DNA of 64,000 bases, taken from the NCBI GenBank assembly GCA_003116975.1, contig BGKB01000062.1:124001-188000 (forward strand). Reading direction: 5' to 3'. The notes under the pieces are model-generated. The model saw only the letters and a program-made list of their open reading frames with translations, searched no databases and was not told the origin of the DNA. Positions 49,146 through 59,135 of the stretch are shown one piece after another (the first letter of the stretch is position 1; every line of letters begins with the position of its first letter). Position numbers and translations under genes: made by a program. Source of the DNA: Aurantiochytrium sp. KH105. Taxonomy: Eukaryota > Sar > Bigyra > Thraustochytrida > Thraustochytriidae.

Positions 49146-51506
49146 ATGCCGGGCTGCCAACGTGGCGCCATGCGCGCGCGCATGGCCACCGCCTCGCGAC
49201 CCCGACGCCGCCGCGCGCTCGCCGTGGCGCTGGCCCTCGCGTGCGCGGTTGCGGCCCTCGCGGGCGCCGACGCCGCCCACCTGCGCGTGCTCCAGGGCGC
49301 AGAAGAGGCCGAGGCCGCCGGGACCCAGCTCCGCGGAGCCGGCGTCGAGGCCGACGAAGAGAAGCAGGAGGGCCTCAAGGCGCCCAAGCCCGACTCGAGG
49401 GCCGACGACGGCGATGCCGACGAGCCCCTTCTTAAGGCGGTGACCGTGGACGACGACGAGGAGGAGGATACGGAGGATCACGTCATCGAATCGCCGATCC
49501 CCGAAAAGGCTTTCGCGGGTGATGATGTGGCGTCGAAGGAGGCCGCGGCCGAAGCTGTGACCTCGACCCAAGCCAAGGGCGATGCAGATGACGATGCTGC
49601 TGCTGCTGCTGATGATGATGATGATGACTACAAGGCTGATGATGCCGATCTCACACCTTATGCTAGACATATCCCAAAGTCCAAGGTGAAGGCAAAGACC
49701 ACCTCTGACTCGACAGAGGAAGAAGGCGCCTCTGACGCCACGGAGATGCCTGAAGTTGTCCCTGCGCCCAAGCCGAAGGCTGTCGCTGCAGATTCTGATG
49801 TTAAAGCCAAAGCGGGACTTTTCAACGAAGAGGCGAGAACAAAGGAAGACGATACAGCGAAAGAAGTTGATGAGGCAAAAGAGAAGAACGCCACGTCCAA
49901 CGAGTCGTCCAGCTCAGATGAAGAAATCAAGAAAGAGAAAGCAGACGACAAACTCGCAAAGGCTGTGTCTAATGCAACAGCCACAGCTGCAGCTCTTGCG
50001 ACAGAAAATGTAACACAGGCGGAGGCGACGAAAACCTCAACCAAGAATGACAGCAAGAGCGAGACGAAGCATCTGGACGAGCAAAGAAAGTCGAAGGATG
50101 GGGAGCCGTCTTCGGTACCACTCGCAACGGAAGGTAATTTGACTCAGATTGTCAAACCGATCGCCAATTCTACCTCAGCAACAAACCTGAAGAATTCAAC
50201 TGTCGCTCAACCTTTGACGCAGAAGAACTCGACGGTGGGCAGCGCGACCAAACCCTCTACCCCAAAGGTGAAGCCTGCAAATTCTACTGAAGAGTTGCCA
50301 AAAGGTGACACGAACGATACAGGTGCTCCTGGCAAGGTCAATGAGACGCAACCCTTGCCTCAGAACACCTCAGCGTTATCGGGCGAAATCATAAAGCAAA
50401 AGGGTACTGCAGACAAGAGTTCAAACAAGAGCGCCGCGCCTTCGGCATCAGCAAACTCTACTGATGCCTCGGGTCAAGATGCGGCGTTGAAATCAAGCGA
50501 TATGCAAAGTGCTACTGCAATTCCTGGTCTAAACAAAACCTCGGAGTCTTCGAGTGCTACCAGCACAGATGCATCTCAATCCACCGGCAAGGAGAGTGGT
50601 GACGAGGAGCTCTTAGAACTCGAGACCGATCTCAATGAAGACGGCGATGCAAAGAATGGTGACGAGGGTGTTGACCAACAGGAGACCAGCGGGGAATCCG
50701 GTGCTACTACAGAAGATGGAGATGCGGATTTTCAAAAGGGCTCAGATGATGCGGATCTTGATCTGGATCTCGATGCCGATGGCACGGATGCCGATGGCAC
50801 GAATGCCGATGACATTGATGCCAAGAATGCTGATGACGCTGGTGATGTCTCCAATGATGCCGATGGTGATGATGACAGTGACGTCGATGGCGATGCTAGT
50901 GATGCAGACGCTGATGTCAGCGACTCGGACGCTACAACTTCGAAGTTTGACTGGGATGACAATGATAGTTCTGACGAGTTCGACAAAGAAAACAAGGACG
51001 AAGATGATGCTGAGTCGTGGCTGGCATCCAAGAAAGAAGCGTATGATGAGGACGATACATCGGCGCACGCGGATCCCTTTGCCGACTCGAAAACCCGAAC
51101 GGATGCGGACGCATACGAGGATGAGGACTCCAATGATGCCGTCGCGCCGCCAGATCCGCGTGGAGACCTGTATGAACAGGACGAATTCGGAGGTGTTGCC
51201 GCCAACTCGATGTCGGACAAGGATTGGACTGAGTCGTACCCCCCTTTCGTGAGCCACCACGTCCGATCGGAGAGCGGCAAAACATTTTGGGCTTTTCTCA
51301 TTATGGGAGGCTTTGGGTACTTTCTGTATCGTTGCGGACTGAAGCTTTTTGCGCTTACAAAAGAAGACGATGAACAAACGTACAGTGCGGTGCCAACTTC
51401 GGATCGATCATTCGATTTCGGAACGCGAGATCGCCGTTGGCGCGATTCTGGCAATTCCTCTTCGAATGGTGTGCCCATCACTCCTGATGTGTTGCGGATC
51501 AATTAG
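49146..51506 (+). CDS. Acidic, sequon-rich type I membrane protein
   Basis: 786 residues from the first ATG. In-frame ATGs at codons 9 and 13 would give a tidier signal peptide (RPRRRRALAVALALACAVAALAGADA). The ~670-residue mature lumenal/extracellular part is low-complexity: Asp/Glu/Ala/Ser/Thr/Lys-rich. It has about 17 N-x-S/T sequons concentrated between residues 250 and 480, and an extreme Asp-rich block from about 530 to 620. A transmembrane helix (about 712-735, FWAFLIMGGFGYFLYRCGL) and a ~50-residue cytosolic tail end the protein. The layout resembles a heavily glycosylated, calcium-binding cell-surface or secretory-pathway protein. I know no homologue. The Asp block has many GAT/GAC-GCC repeats. 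No intron. It converges with the TTL-like gene. Confidence 0.87.
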   Translation: MPGCQRGAMRARMATASRPRRRRALAVALALACAVAALAGADAAHLRVLQGAEEAEAAGTQLRGAGVEADEEKQEGLKAPKPDSRADDGDADEPLLKAVTVDDDEEEDTEDHVIESPIPEKAFAGDDVASKEAAAEAVTSTQAKGDADDDAAAAADDDDDDYKADDADLTPYARHIPKSKVKAKTTSDSTEEEGASDATEMPEVVPAPKPKAVAADSDVKAKAGLFNEEARTKEDDTAKEVDEAKEKNATSNESSSSDEEIKKEKADDKLAKAVSNATATAAALATENVTQAEATKTSTKNDSKSETKHLDEQRKSKDGEPSSVPLATEGNLTQIVKPIANSTSATNLKNSTVAQPLTQKNSTVGSATKPSTPKVKPANSTEELPKGDTNDTGAPGKVNETQPLPQNTSALSGEIIKQKGTADKSSNKSAAPSASANSTDASGQDAALKSSDMQSATAIPGLNKTSESSSATSTDASQSTGKESGDEELLELETDLNEDGDAKNGDEGVDQQETSGESGATTEDGDADFQKGSDDADLDLDLDADGTDADGTNADDIDAKNADDAGDVSNDADGDDDSDVDGDASDADADVSDSDATTSKFDWDDNDSSDEFDKENKDEDDAESWLASKKEAYDEDDTSAHADPFADSKTRTDADAYEDEDSNDAVAPPDPRGDLYEQDEFGGVAANSMSDKDWTESYPPFVSHHVRSESGKTFWAFLIMGGFGYFLYRCGLKLFALTKEDDEQTYSAVPTSDRSFDFGTRDRRWRDSGNSSSNGVPITPDVLRIN

Positions 51507-51809
51507 ACCTGGGCTGTTCGTCCAAACCGAGAAAATGAAAAAACAAAAAAGAGAAAGTTTGCATTTTTTTTTTCAGAGAGCAAGAGAGCCGACGGTGTGC
51601 AAGCGCTGCTGAATTTCATGACGAGAAACTTGCCGCTTCGGCACGTGACGTAGCATCCGTTTCCTCGGCGTGTCCCTGCAGAACAGATTCGGTCATTGGA
51701 ACACAGATTGTCGCCATTTGATTCCTCCTGTTGTTCTTTTTTGTTTGTTTGTCTTGTTTCCTTTGCACGGTGTTTGGCTCGCCACGCTTGCATGCATTGT
51801 CAAATCAGA
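51507..51809. other. Convergent 3' spacer
   Basis: 303 bp between two 3' ends. Contains A-rich and T-rich runs (51535-51575) suited to 3' UTRs. No gene seen. Confidence 0.5.
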
Positions 51810-54179
51810 TCAATCAGATTCAGAATCTGCGTCATCGCCGTTGTCATCGCCGCCATCGTCGTCCTCGTCATTGCCTTGAGGTTCGACAGCATTGGCACTA
51901 TCGTTGTCGGCCTCATCGGCCTCGACAACGGTGTAGTCTTGGTCATCCTGCTCGACCTGAATGCCATCGACGTGATTGTTGATCTCCTTGGTCACATCCC
52001 AGTCCGGAAAGGTCTCATCAATGAGAACAGTCATGTCAGGATGGGTAAAGAACTGCATCGAAGAAATAGGAAGATCGTTCTGGCGGCGCCAGAGCATTTC
52101 TTCAGCAAGCTGCGCGGTATTTTCGGAAACGGCACGCTGCAGCTTGGACTTCCACGTCGGACGGAACGAAGAGCCGCCCATTGTCACAAAGCAGTGCGAG
52201 CCGGTGCCAACGGTAATGAGCCAGAGCTTCTTGGACTCGTCGAGGATGAAGTCAAAGCAAGCCTCTTGCACGGCTGCCGTAGACCGCGGAAGCGTGCTCG
52301 CGCGACCATTTGGATCCTCATCAGCGCCCTCCTCTTCGCTACCGCGTTGACGGCGCATGATAGCATAGAGCGCGTAAATCATGCGCGCTTTCATGTGCGG
52401 GCGCAAGACCGTGTTCACATAGTTCGAGTCGTTGCCCATTTCGGTGAGGTAGGTCTGCAAGCTGTTAAAGGACATGTACAGCTCACTGGACTTGAGAAGC
52501 TTCTTATTGGCAGACTTTTGCTCACTGGTGATGTGGGCCGCCTTCTTGTAGTCCGAATCGTGGCGCGAGAACGGCTGGTATTTGATGACAGAGCGCAAGA
52601 CGGCGCCGTCCGAGTAGTAGACGATCATGGGTTTGTCCGAGACAATGACAGCATACGTGCGAATGATGAACTTGCGCTCCTCGATGAGGAGCGGGTTGTT
52701 GATGTACAGCTGGACCACAGCGCGGTTTTTGGTCTCCTTGCGCAACTCTTTGACGCTTTTTTCCGACTTTTCCAGCTGTTCGTAGACGCTGTCGGCACTC
52801 TTCATGTAGTTGTCACCGGGCACGGTGAACTTGCGCACATAGGCAACACCGAAGTCTGTCATGGTCTCGTTCGTGCAGTGCTCTTTGAGTTTGGCGCGCT
52901 CCTCGAGACGGAAGAGACGCCACGTCAGCGGGTAAAAGTCTGGCTTGAGCTTGCACTCGGGGACCTTTTCGGCAAAGTTCTGAATGTGAAAGTACTGGTC
53001 GGCCTTGTTTTGCGGAAGAAAGATCGGGCAGAGCGTGATGCGGTTCTCGTCGACCTTAAACTGCGCGGGGCACTTGTTTTCGTCGCCGAGAATGAGGGGC
53101 GTCTTTTTGCTCGACTTGGCGGACTGCTTGTACCCGAGGAGCTTGAGCGCCCGGCCCATATCGTTCTTTTTGTGCATGTGCGCATACGTTGCGTCGCTGC
53201 GCAGTTCCTGCACAAACTTTGCAAAGTCCGGGTCGGGTTCGCGCAGTGCGTAGACGTCCCGGCGACTCAGCCCGCCAGCCATGGCGGCGTCCTCGGTCTC
53301 GCCTTCGGCATTTTCGTTCTCGTTATCCTCAGTGTCGGCCGAGCCAGCCTGCGCAGCGGCCTCGAGCTTCTTCTCGACGATTGGGCCGCGCGAGGTGGCA
53401 AGGGCAAAGTAGTCAATAAGCTCCTTGTTCCCGTGAATCTTGACGCCGCCGGCGTCGAGCTCGGCAGCACTGAGATCGTATCCACCCAGGCTCATGTCCA
53501 TCCTCCCAGGGGACATTTTCGCAATGCGGCGAGCGATACGCGTGTTGACGCGCTTTTCCATCTTGAGAACCTCCTCCTTGGTCTTGATGAGGTCGAGGGT
53601 TTTGTCATCGGCCTCCTTGTCTGGGTCACCCGTTGCGACAAATGGGAGAAGCTCGCCGCCGTTGAGGACGCGCTCGATGCGGTCCTTTTCGAAGTCAAAG
53701 TGCGGTTTGTTGACTGCGCCGGCCCGCACAAGGAGAAGCTCCGTCTTGGCCGTGTCTTCCACGATGCCGGCAACCTCTGTGTTTCTGTGCGCGCGGCGGG
53801 AAGTGGATTGGGCCTTGCTCATCACGCTCTCCGTGGGCAGGTAGAAGATCTCCCCATACAGGCGCTTTTGCGCAAACGACATGTCCAAGAAGGCGATGCA
53901 TACCGCGGACACGAAGATCATGAACAGCCTCGTCAGGCACGCGTTCTCGCTCTTGTTTTCGCTCGACCTGCGCTTCTCCATCTTGTCGTCCTCCTCGACG
54001 TCATCGTCGTCTTCCTCGTTCTCGCTGCTCACGCCCTCCTCCAGCAGCGACTTCTTGCTTTTGCGTCTCTTGGCGCTTGCGCCTTCGCGGTCGCCGCTGC
54101 CGCCGCCGCCGCCCATCGCCTTTAGTTCCCTCGCCCGCGCGCGCGAGCCCGAGACCAGCTCGCCAAACAGGGTTTCCAT
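51810..54179 (-). CDS. Membrane-anchored TTL-like protein, probable pseudoenzyme
   Basis: 789 residues from the ATG at 54179 (METLFGEL). A cytosolic basic and acidic N-terminus is followed by one hydrophobic helix (about 81-101, CLTRLFMIFVSAVCIAFLDMSF) with no signal peptide before it, so type II orientation is likely. The C-terminal half resembles tubulin-tyrosine-ligase (ATP-grasp) proteins: a segment like VVQLYINNPLLIEERKF-IIRTYAVIV, then AACFDFILDESKKLWLITV. In TTLs this last strand is normally followed by E-V-N, where Glu and Asn hold Mg-ATP. Here residues 656-658 are T-V-G, so catalysis is probably lost or altered. The last ~50 residues are almost all Asp, Glu and Asn. A luminal TTL-like domain would be atypical, since TTLs modify cytosolic tubulin. 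Family assignment is from remembered motifs. Single exon. Confidence 0.82.
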   Translation of the reverse strand: METLFGELVSGSRARARELKAMGGGGGSGDREGASAKRRKSKKSLLEEGVSSENEEDDDDVEEDDKMEKRRSSENKSENACLTRLFMIFVSAVCIAFLDMSFAQKRLYGEIFYLPTESVMSKAQSTSRRAHRNTEVAGIVEDTAKTELLLVRAGAVNKPHFDFEKDRIERVLNGGELLPFVATGDPDKEADDKTLDLIKTKEEVLKMEKRVNTRIARRIAKMSPGRMDMSLGGYDLSAAELDAGGVKIHGNKELIDYFALATSRGPIVEKKLEAAAQAGSADTEDNENENAEGETEDAAMAGGLSRRDVYALREPDPDFAKFVQELRSDATYAHMHKKNDMGRALKLLGYKQSAKSSKKTPLILGDENKCPAQFKVDENRITLCPIFLPQNKADQYFHIQNFAEKVPECKLKPDFYPLTWRLFRLEERAKLKEHCTNETMTDFGVAYVRKFTVPGDNYMKSADSVYEQLEKSEKSVKELRKETKNRAVVQLYINNPLLIEERKFIIRTYAVIVSDKPMIVYYSDGAVLRSVIKYQPFSRHDSDYKKAAHITSEQKSANKKLLKSSELYMSFNSLQTYLTEMGNDSNYVNTVLRPHMKARMIYALYAIMRRQRGSEEEGADEDPNGRASTLPRSTAAVQEACFDFILDESKKLWLITVGTGSHCFVTMGGSSFRPTWKSKLQRAVSENTAQLAEEMLWRRQNDLPISSMQFFTHPDMTVLIDETFPDWDVTKEINNHVDGIQVEQDDQDYTVVEADEADNDSANAVEPQGNDEDDDGGDDNGDDADSESD

Positions 54180-55612
54180 GCCGCTTTCGAGGCTCGACGG
54201 CTCCAAGCCGCTTTGTTGCCGATTATGCAGTAAAATTCTCTGTCGAGAGCGGTGCCAGGAGGAGAGGATTGCGTTGGGAGGGCGGGCGTCGGGCGTGTCG
54301 GGCGTGTCGGGCGTGTCGGGCGAGCTTCAATCTAGTTTTGTCAGGGAACATATGGGCCACAGACTAGACAGAGGTTGACAAGTTGATATGAGTCGCCTTT
54401 TTGTAGTCTGACATAGTTGGGGTAAGGCCAGAGAGCAAGGGCTGGTGTGGAAGTGGCAGGGCGCGCTGCACGGATCGAGAATAGTTCATGATTTATACAG
54501 CCGCAGCAAATTTGTTTCTTGAATTTTCATTCATACATACATAAAAGGAAGAGAAATGAATGGTGGGCTTCTGGACCTCGACTTCCACTGTGAGCCAAAT
54601 CAGCATGAGAATGGGGCCTAGCAAGTCGATCTTGCATGGAGCACCCTTCACAGTCAGTGTTTTTTCAAAGAGCATGGTATTCACTTCATCTTGGAAAGAA
54701 TCGGTCTGGTCAATCTGCGGCTGCCGGACCACGTTGCTGCGTTGCCTCTTCGTTCACGCACCTTGAAGTCAAGCATGATCCTCGTATAGACACTCCTTGT
54801 GCGTCTCGAAGCCCATTCATTATCTTGGTTCAACACTTTTCATCACAGTGGTCGCTGCCCAGCTTGACCACTGCGACCCCGTGCAGAACGTCCGTGCCAC
54901 TCACTGCTTCGAAGCCCCAAACCGACCTGTCCCTGCATTTTCTCCCCTTCCGCCACCACCTTCCGCATTTGCGTCGTCGAACAGAACCCCGCCATCGTCA
55001 TCACGATACCCCATCCATGCACGTCCGCTGGCCGCTGGTCAGGTCACCTTCCTCCTCCCCCTTACTCCTCTCCGCTCGCGCTGTTCTCCTCGCTCCTCTT
55101 CAAGCCGCGTTTTCCCGGTGGGCTTCACAGGTTCCCCCGGCCCGTTGCGAGTTCGTCTTGGCAAGCAGGCCCGGCGTCCGCCTCTTCCCGCTCGCGCTGC
55201 TGCTCGCGCTGCTGCTCGCCGCGCTCTTCTCCTCGAACTCCCGCTCCTCGTCGCGAGTCCGCCCGCCGCGCGCGCGCACGCCGCGTATGGCGGCCGAGGG
55301 TACCCGGTCCAGCGCGGCGGGCATCGAAGATATCGCCGGCACGTGCACGTGCACGCGCACACCGCGGCGCCGTGCCTGCCCTTGGAGAGCGACGGACGCG
55401 GGCCCAGAACGCCTTCGCCCGCGACGCCTCAAGACGCGACGCCACGCCGCGCGACGCGACGCCTCGAGACGCAACGCCGCGCAGCGCGCGCTCCGAGCGG
55501 GTCGAGTCGGGAAAGCTAGGCGCGCGGGACCAAGAAGGCCGCGTCCGCGTGAAATCTGCCTGGAGAACTTGCAAGCTAGCAAGCTAGCGGGCGAGCAAGC
55601 GGGCGAGCGAGC
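54180..55612. promoter_or_regulatory. 1.4-kb shared upstream region of TTL-like and TIR-TPR genes
   Basis: Lies between divergent genes. Contains a GGGCGTGTC-type 9-bp tandem repeat (about 54284-54324), a lower-GC block at 54380-54900 and GCGACGCGAC-type repeats near 55420-55480. A 79-codon minus-strand frame at 54493-54732 has protein-like composition but no ATG at its beginning. No gene is called. Confidence 0.4.
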
Positions 55613-58600
55613 ATGCGCGGGGCGCTGACCCAGCTGCGCAGGCGGCTGTCGAGCCTGTCGCGCGAGGACGAGGACGCCGAGGTCCCGCCGCCCATCATTG
55701 ACATGCGCAGCATCGCGCTGCGCTCCGTCGTCGAGGTGCGCGACGGCATTCTCGCGGGCACCTTGGTCCCCGACGTCGAGCTGTACAAGGCCACCCGGAA
55801 CCTCTCCGAGACTGTCCGCGCGGGGACAAGCATTACGGTCAACCACGTCAACGCGGACGGCTCCATCGAAGGCTACGTCTATTGCGTGGACGAAATCATC
55901 ACGTTCACGCCTGCCGCAGACGCCGTCAAGGTCGAGCGCAAAGACTGGACCACCGAAGACGTGGCGCAGTATGTGATCCCGCGAAGCGTCATCCCCGATA
56001 AACACATTTACATTTGCACTCTTGACGAAGCCAATGTTGGCGCCGAGCTCGAAGGCACCTTTGTGAGCCAAGCGCGCCGCTGCCGCTTCGCCGACCTTGT
56101 GGCGGCCCTGGAGAAACACTTTGGCGAAGCGTCCTCGACCGCGTTCGTCTGGCTCGACATCTTTTGCGCCAACCAACCTCTGCTTAACCGTCGGGTCAAG
56201 GAAACGCCTCCACAAATCGTCAAGAAAAGAGAGGCGTTCATGAACAATGGGCTCCACCGCGCCATTTCAGGCTTCACTGACGTTGTCGTCTTTTTCGATC
56301 GCTGGGACGAGCCTGCGCCGCTCAAGCGTGCTTGGTGCGTCTGGGAGATCCTCGGCGCAATCCAAAATGAAAAACCCATCAACGTTGCTTTCCCCCCCGG
56401 GCAGGAGGAAGACTTTGTCCAACAGCTGCGCACAGAACCCGGAAAGATTGCCGAGATCATGGCCGAAAATAATGACATGCGGAACGCAGAGTGCTACAAA
56501 GAGGAAGACAAGGTTATGATCCGGAGTGCTGTGGAAAGAACCGTGCAAGGGGGCTACGTCAAACTCAACGCGACAGTCAACAATCGTGTACGCGAATGGC
56601 ATGCTCAAATGGCACGTAACGCAGTCGCCCATGCCCGTCAGCACGGCAGTGACCCCAAAGACCTTGCTGAGATTCTTCTTGCAGCCGGCTACCTTTTACA
56701 CGAACAAGGCGAGTACGAGAAGGCTCTGAAGAACCATCAAGAGGCTCTCGTCATTTACAAGGAGGTTCTTCCGCCCCGTCATCCCGACATCGCGAGCGCG
56801 ATGAATAGCATTGCTCTGGCCTACGACGCAAAAGGCATGTACAAGGAGGCCCTAACGTATCTCCAAGTCGCACTCAGCATTCGGAAAGAAGCGTATGGTG
56901 AATGTGACTTGCGTGCGGCGCGAGTGCTTCACAGCATCGCCTCCGTGTACCATTCCCAAGCTCTCTACAGCGACTCTCTTGCTCACTTTGCTCAAGCATT
57001 AAACATCAAGCGACAGCGTCTCGGTGCGCGTGACATTGAGGTTGCTTCCACACTGAGCAGCATTGCTTTGGTGCGAATTCGATTGAGACAGTTCGATGTG
57101 GCCTACAGTCTGAACGAGCAAACGCTAAGTATCCGCAAGGAGGTTCACGGCAGTCGCCACTTTTCTGTTGCTCTGACGCTGAATGATATGGCTCTTATAC
57201 ACCGGCACCAAGGCCATTATGTGCGAGCTTTGCAGCTTTTCAAGGAGGCGCTTTCCATTTTTAAAGAATCGCTCGGGGAGGGACACCACCGAGTGGCAAC
57301 CACTCTCACCAACTTGGCAGGAGTGTATAGCTTATGTGGGCAATACGACGAGGCCTTGCGGCGCAACGAAAGAGCACTACTCATCTACTGCGAGGCGTTT
57401 GGCGTTCAACATACTTCAGTGGCTACCGCGCTCAACAATATTGCGGTGATTTACGTGTCACAAGGGCGCTACAGTGACGCCTTGTTATATTACAAACAGG
57501 CTCTTGCCATCAATCGAGTGGCTCTCTCCAACCAACACCCCTCTGTGGCGGCCACGCTGAAGAACATCGCGGGCGTGTATGAAGAGAGTCATCACCACGA
57601 AGAGGCTTTAGAGTATTTCCAGGAAGCTCTGGAAATTTTCCAAAATGTCTTCGGCCTCGAGCATCCGGATGTAGCGAAGACGCTCAGCGATATCGCACTC
57701 GTGCAGCTGCGAAAAGGATGTCCAGAACTTGCTCTTGTGAGCTACAAACAAGCATTGGATATCTTCGAGCAGCTCGACGCCAATCATCTCCCCGAAGTTG
57801 CAAACACTTTGAGCAGGATGGCTGAAGTTCACCAGTCGCAAGGATGTCACGAAGAGGCCCTGCAAAAGTTTAAAAAGTCCTCTGACGTGAGTGCGCGAGT
57901 GTACGGCCCCAGGCATCCTTTCGTGGCAATTACCATGGCCAGGATCGCGGATACTCTTGACGCGCAAGGCCATGCCGAGGACGCTCTTGGCCTCCTGAGC
58001 ACAGCATTGGAGATTCACAAAGAAGCACAAGGTGGCTCGCATGCTGATGTCGCGAGTGTTCTGGAAAGCATGGCTTCACTTCAAAAGAAACTGGGCCAGA
58101 ACGTGAATGCCCTGCGCTCGTACAGAAGAGCGCTCTCAGTCGTTGAGGATGTTCTTGGCGACAAAGATCCGTCCGTGGTGCGGATTCTTAGCTCCATGGC
58201 TGACGTACATAGTGCACAAGGCGACTCTGTGAGCGCGCTCATCTGTTATCGCAAGGCCTTGCTTATTAGCGAGGCGTTCGAGGACTCGGAGTCGGTTGAG
58301 GCATCAATCCTGAATCGAATTGGGCGCACCTTTGACGCGCAGGGTCTATATGACGAGGCCCTCGAATTCTTTTATCAAGCACTCGATGTAGGAGAGCGGG
58401 CATACGGCCCTCGTCATCCGTTTCTGGTCGGCGTGCTTAACAGCATTGCCCTGGTGCGGGTTTCGCAAGGTCTTCCTCATCTGGCTCACGGTCCGCTCGA
58501 ACAAAGTTGGGCAATCTACAAAGAGTCGCCCAAGGATGAGCGAGAAATGAGTCGCCTGGCCTTTACGCTTCACGACGTTGCTATGGCGTATGCGCTAGCA

Positions 58601-58891
58601 AAGCGCTATGATGACGCCGCATGCTCATATCAGAAAGCTCTTGGCCATTTTCGCGAGGCGCTCGGCGAACGGCACCATTGGGTGGCGACCGTGCTTTACA
58701 ACTTTGGGTTGGTCATCTTCCGTCTTGGAGACCGAGCGAGAGCTCTGGACTACTTTGTTGAGGCAAAGAGCATCCGGCAGGAGGTCTTTGGGATTGAGCA
58801 CAACTCCACACGGGAGATACAAGACTGCATCGAAGCCTGTACCCTCAAGTCTGCTTCTCTATCTGTCCCTCCGCAAATCTTGACTCCTTGA
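55613..58891 (+). CDS. TIR-like domain fused to 17 kinesin-light-chain-type TPRs
   Basis: 1092 residues, single exon. Residues 1-120 are a small N-terminal region. About 125-270 look like a TIR-type Rossmann-like domain: a strand HIYICTLDE, a strand AFVWLDIFCANQ, a strand VVVFFDRWDEP, and the helix RAWCVWEILGAI. The W241-C-x-x-E245 arrangement matches the WCxxE motif whose Glu is catalytic in plant and SARM1-type TIR NAD-hydrolases. Residues about 345-1065 hold 17 tandem 42-residue TPRs of the kinesin-light-chain family, ending in motifs like GPRHP and GEGHH at each turn, so they would form a solenoid for partner binding. The combination suggests a sensor with an enzymatic or signalling head. 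The head is usually annotated only as uncharacterised in protist and algal relatives. Function is inferred. ATG start is well placed. Confidence 0.88.
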   Translation: MRGALTQLRRRLSSLSREDEDAEVPPPIIDMRSIALRSVVEVRDGILAGTLVPDVELYKATRNLSETVRAGTSITVNHVNADGSIEGYVYCVDEIITFTPAADAVKVERKDWTTEDVAQYVIPRSVIPDKHIYICTLDEANVGAELEGTFVSQARRCRFADLVAALEKHFGEASSTAFVWLDIFCANQPLLNRRVKETPPQIVKKREAFMNNGLHRAISGFTDVVVFFDRWDEPAPLKRAWCVWEILGAIQNEKPINVAFPPGQEEDFVQQLRTEPGKIAEIMAENNDMRNAECYKEEDKVMIRSAVERTVQGGYVKLNATVNNRVREWHAQMARNAVAHARQHGSDPKDLAEILLAAGYLLHEQGEYEKALKNHQEALVIYKEVLPPRHPDIASAMNSIALAYDAKGMYKEALTYLQVALSIRKEAYGECDLRAARVLHSIASVYHSQALYSDSLAHFAQALNIKRQRLGARDIEVASTLSSIALVRIRLRQFDVAYSLNEQTLSIRKEVHGSRHFSVALTLNDMALIHRHQGHYVRALQLFKEALSIFKESLGEGHHRVATTLTNLAGVYSLCGQYDEALRRNERALLIYCEAFGVQHTSVATALNNIAVIYVSQGRYSDALLYYKQALAINRVALSNQHPSVAATLKNIAGVYEESHHHEEALEYFQEALEIFQNVFGLEHPDVAKTLSDIALVQLRKGCPELALVSYKQALDIFEQLDANHLPEVANTLSRMAEVHQSQGCHEEALQKFKKSSDVSARVYGPRHPFVAITMARIADTLDAQGHAEDALGLLSTALEIHKEAQGGSHADVASVLESMASLQKKLGQNVNALRSYRRALSVVEDVLGDKDPSVVRILSSMADVHSAQGDSVSALICYRKALLISEAFEDSESVEASILNRIGRTFDAQGLYDEALEFFYQALDVGERAYGPRHPFLVGVLNSIALVRVSQGLPHLAHGPLEQSWAIYKESPKDEREMSRLAFTLHDVAMAYALAKRYDDAACSYQKALGHFREALGERHHWVATVLYNFGLVIFRLGDRARALDYFVEAKSIRQEVFGIEHNSTREIQDCIEACTLKSASLSVPPQILTP

Positions 58892-59135
58892 AAGAGAGTA
58901 TTTCGTCGATGGCATCTGCCTCTGCGCGATCGATCAAGCGATCAGATCATGTATTTCTAGATTAAATTTTTGTATGTACGTGCCTTCTTGGAGAAATGTG
59001 TCTGGTGATGATCATCTTTTGTTAGCAAGGTAGGACTCGACGCTCATAACATGTTTGTCGTGACCTCCTCTCCTTGCAGCTGTCGGTGACAGAGATCAAT
59101 AAACAAACTAGCAGAGATCTGGGGGCCGTGGCGCG

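Noticed and set aside
51696-54125. 809-codon plus-strand ORF opposite the TTL-like gene
   Set aside because: Antisense shadow; the minus-strand frame has the TTL-like motifs.
54493-54732. 79-codon minus-strand frame with protein-like composition
   Set aside because: Begins at GTG with an upstream stop, no splice partner found.
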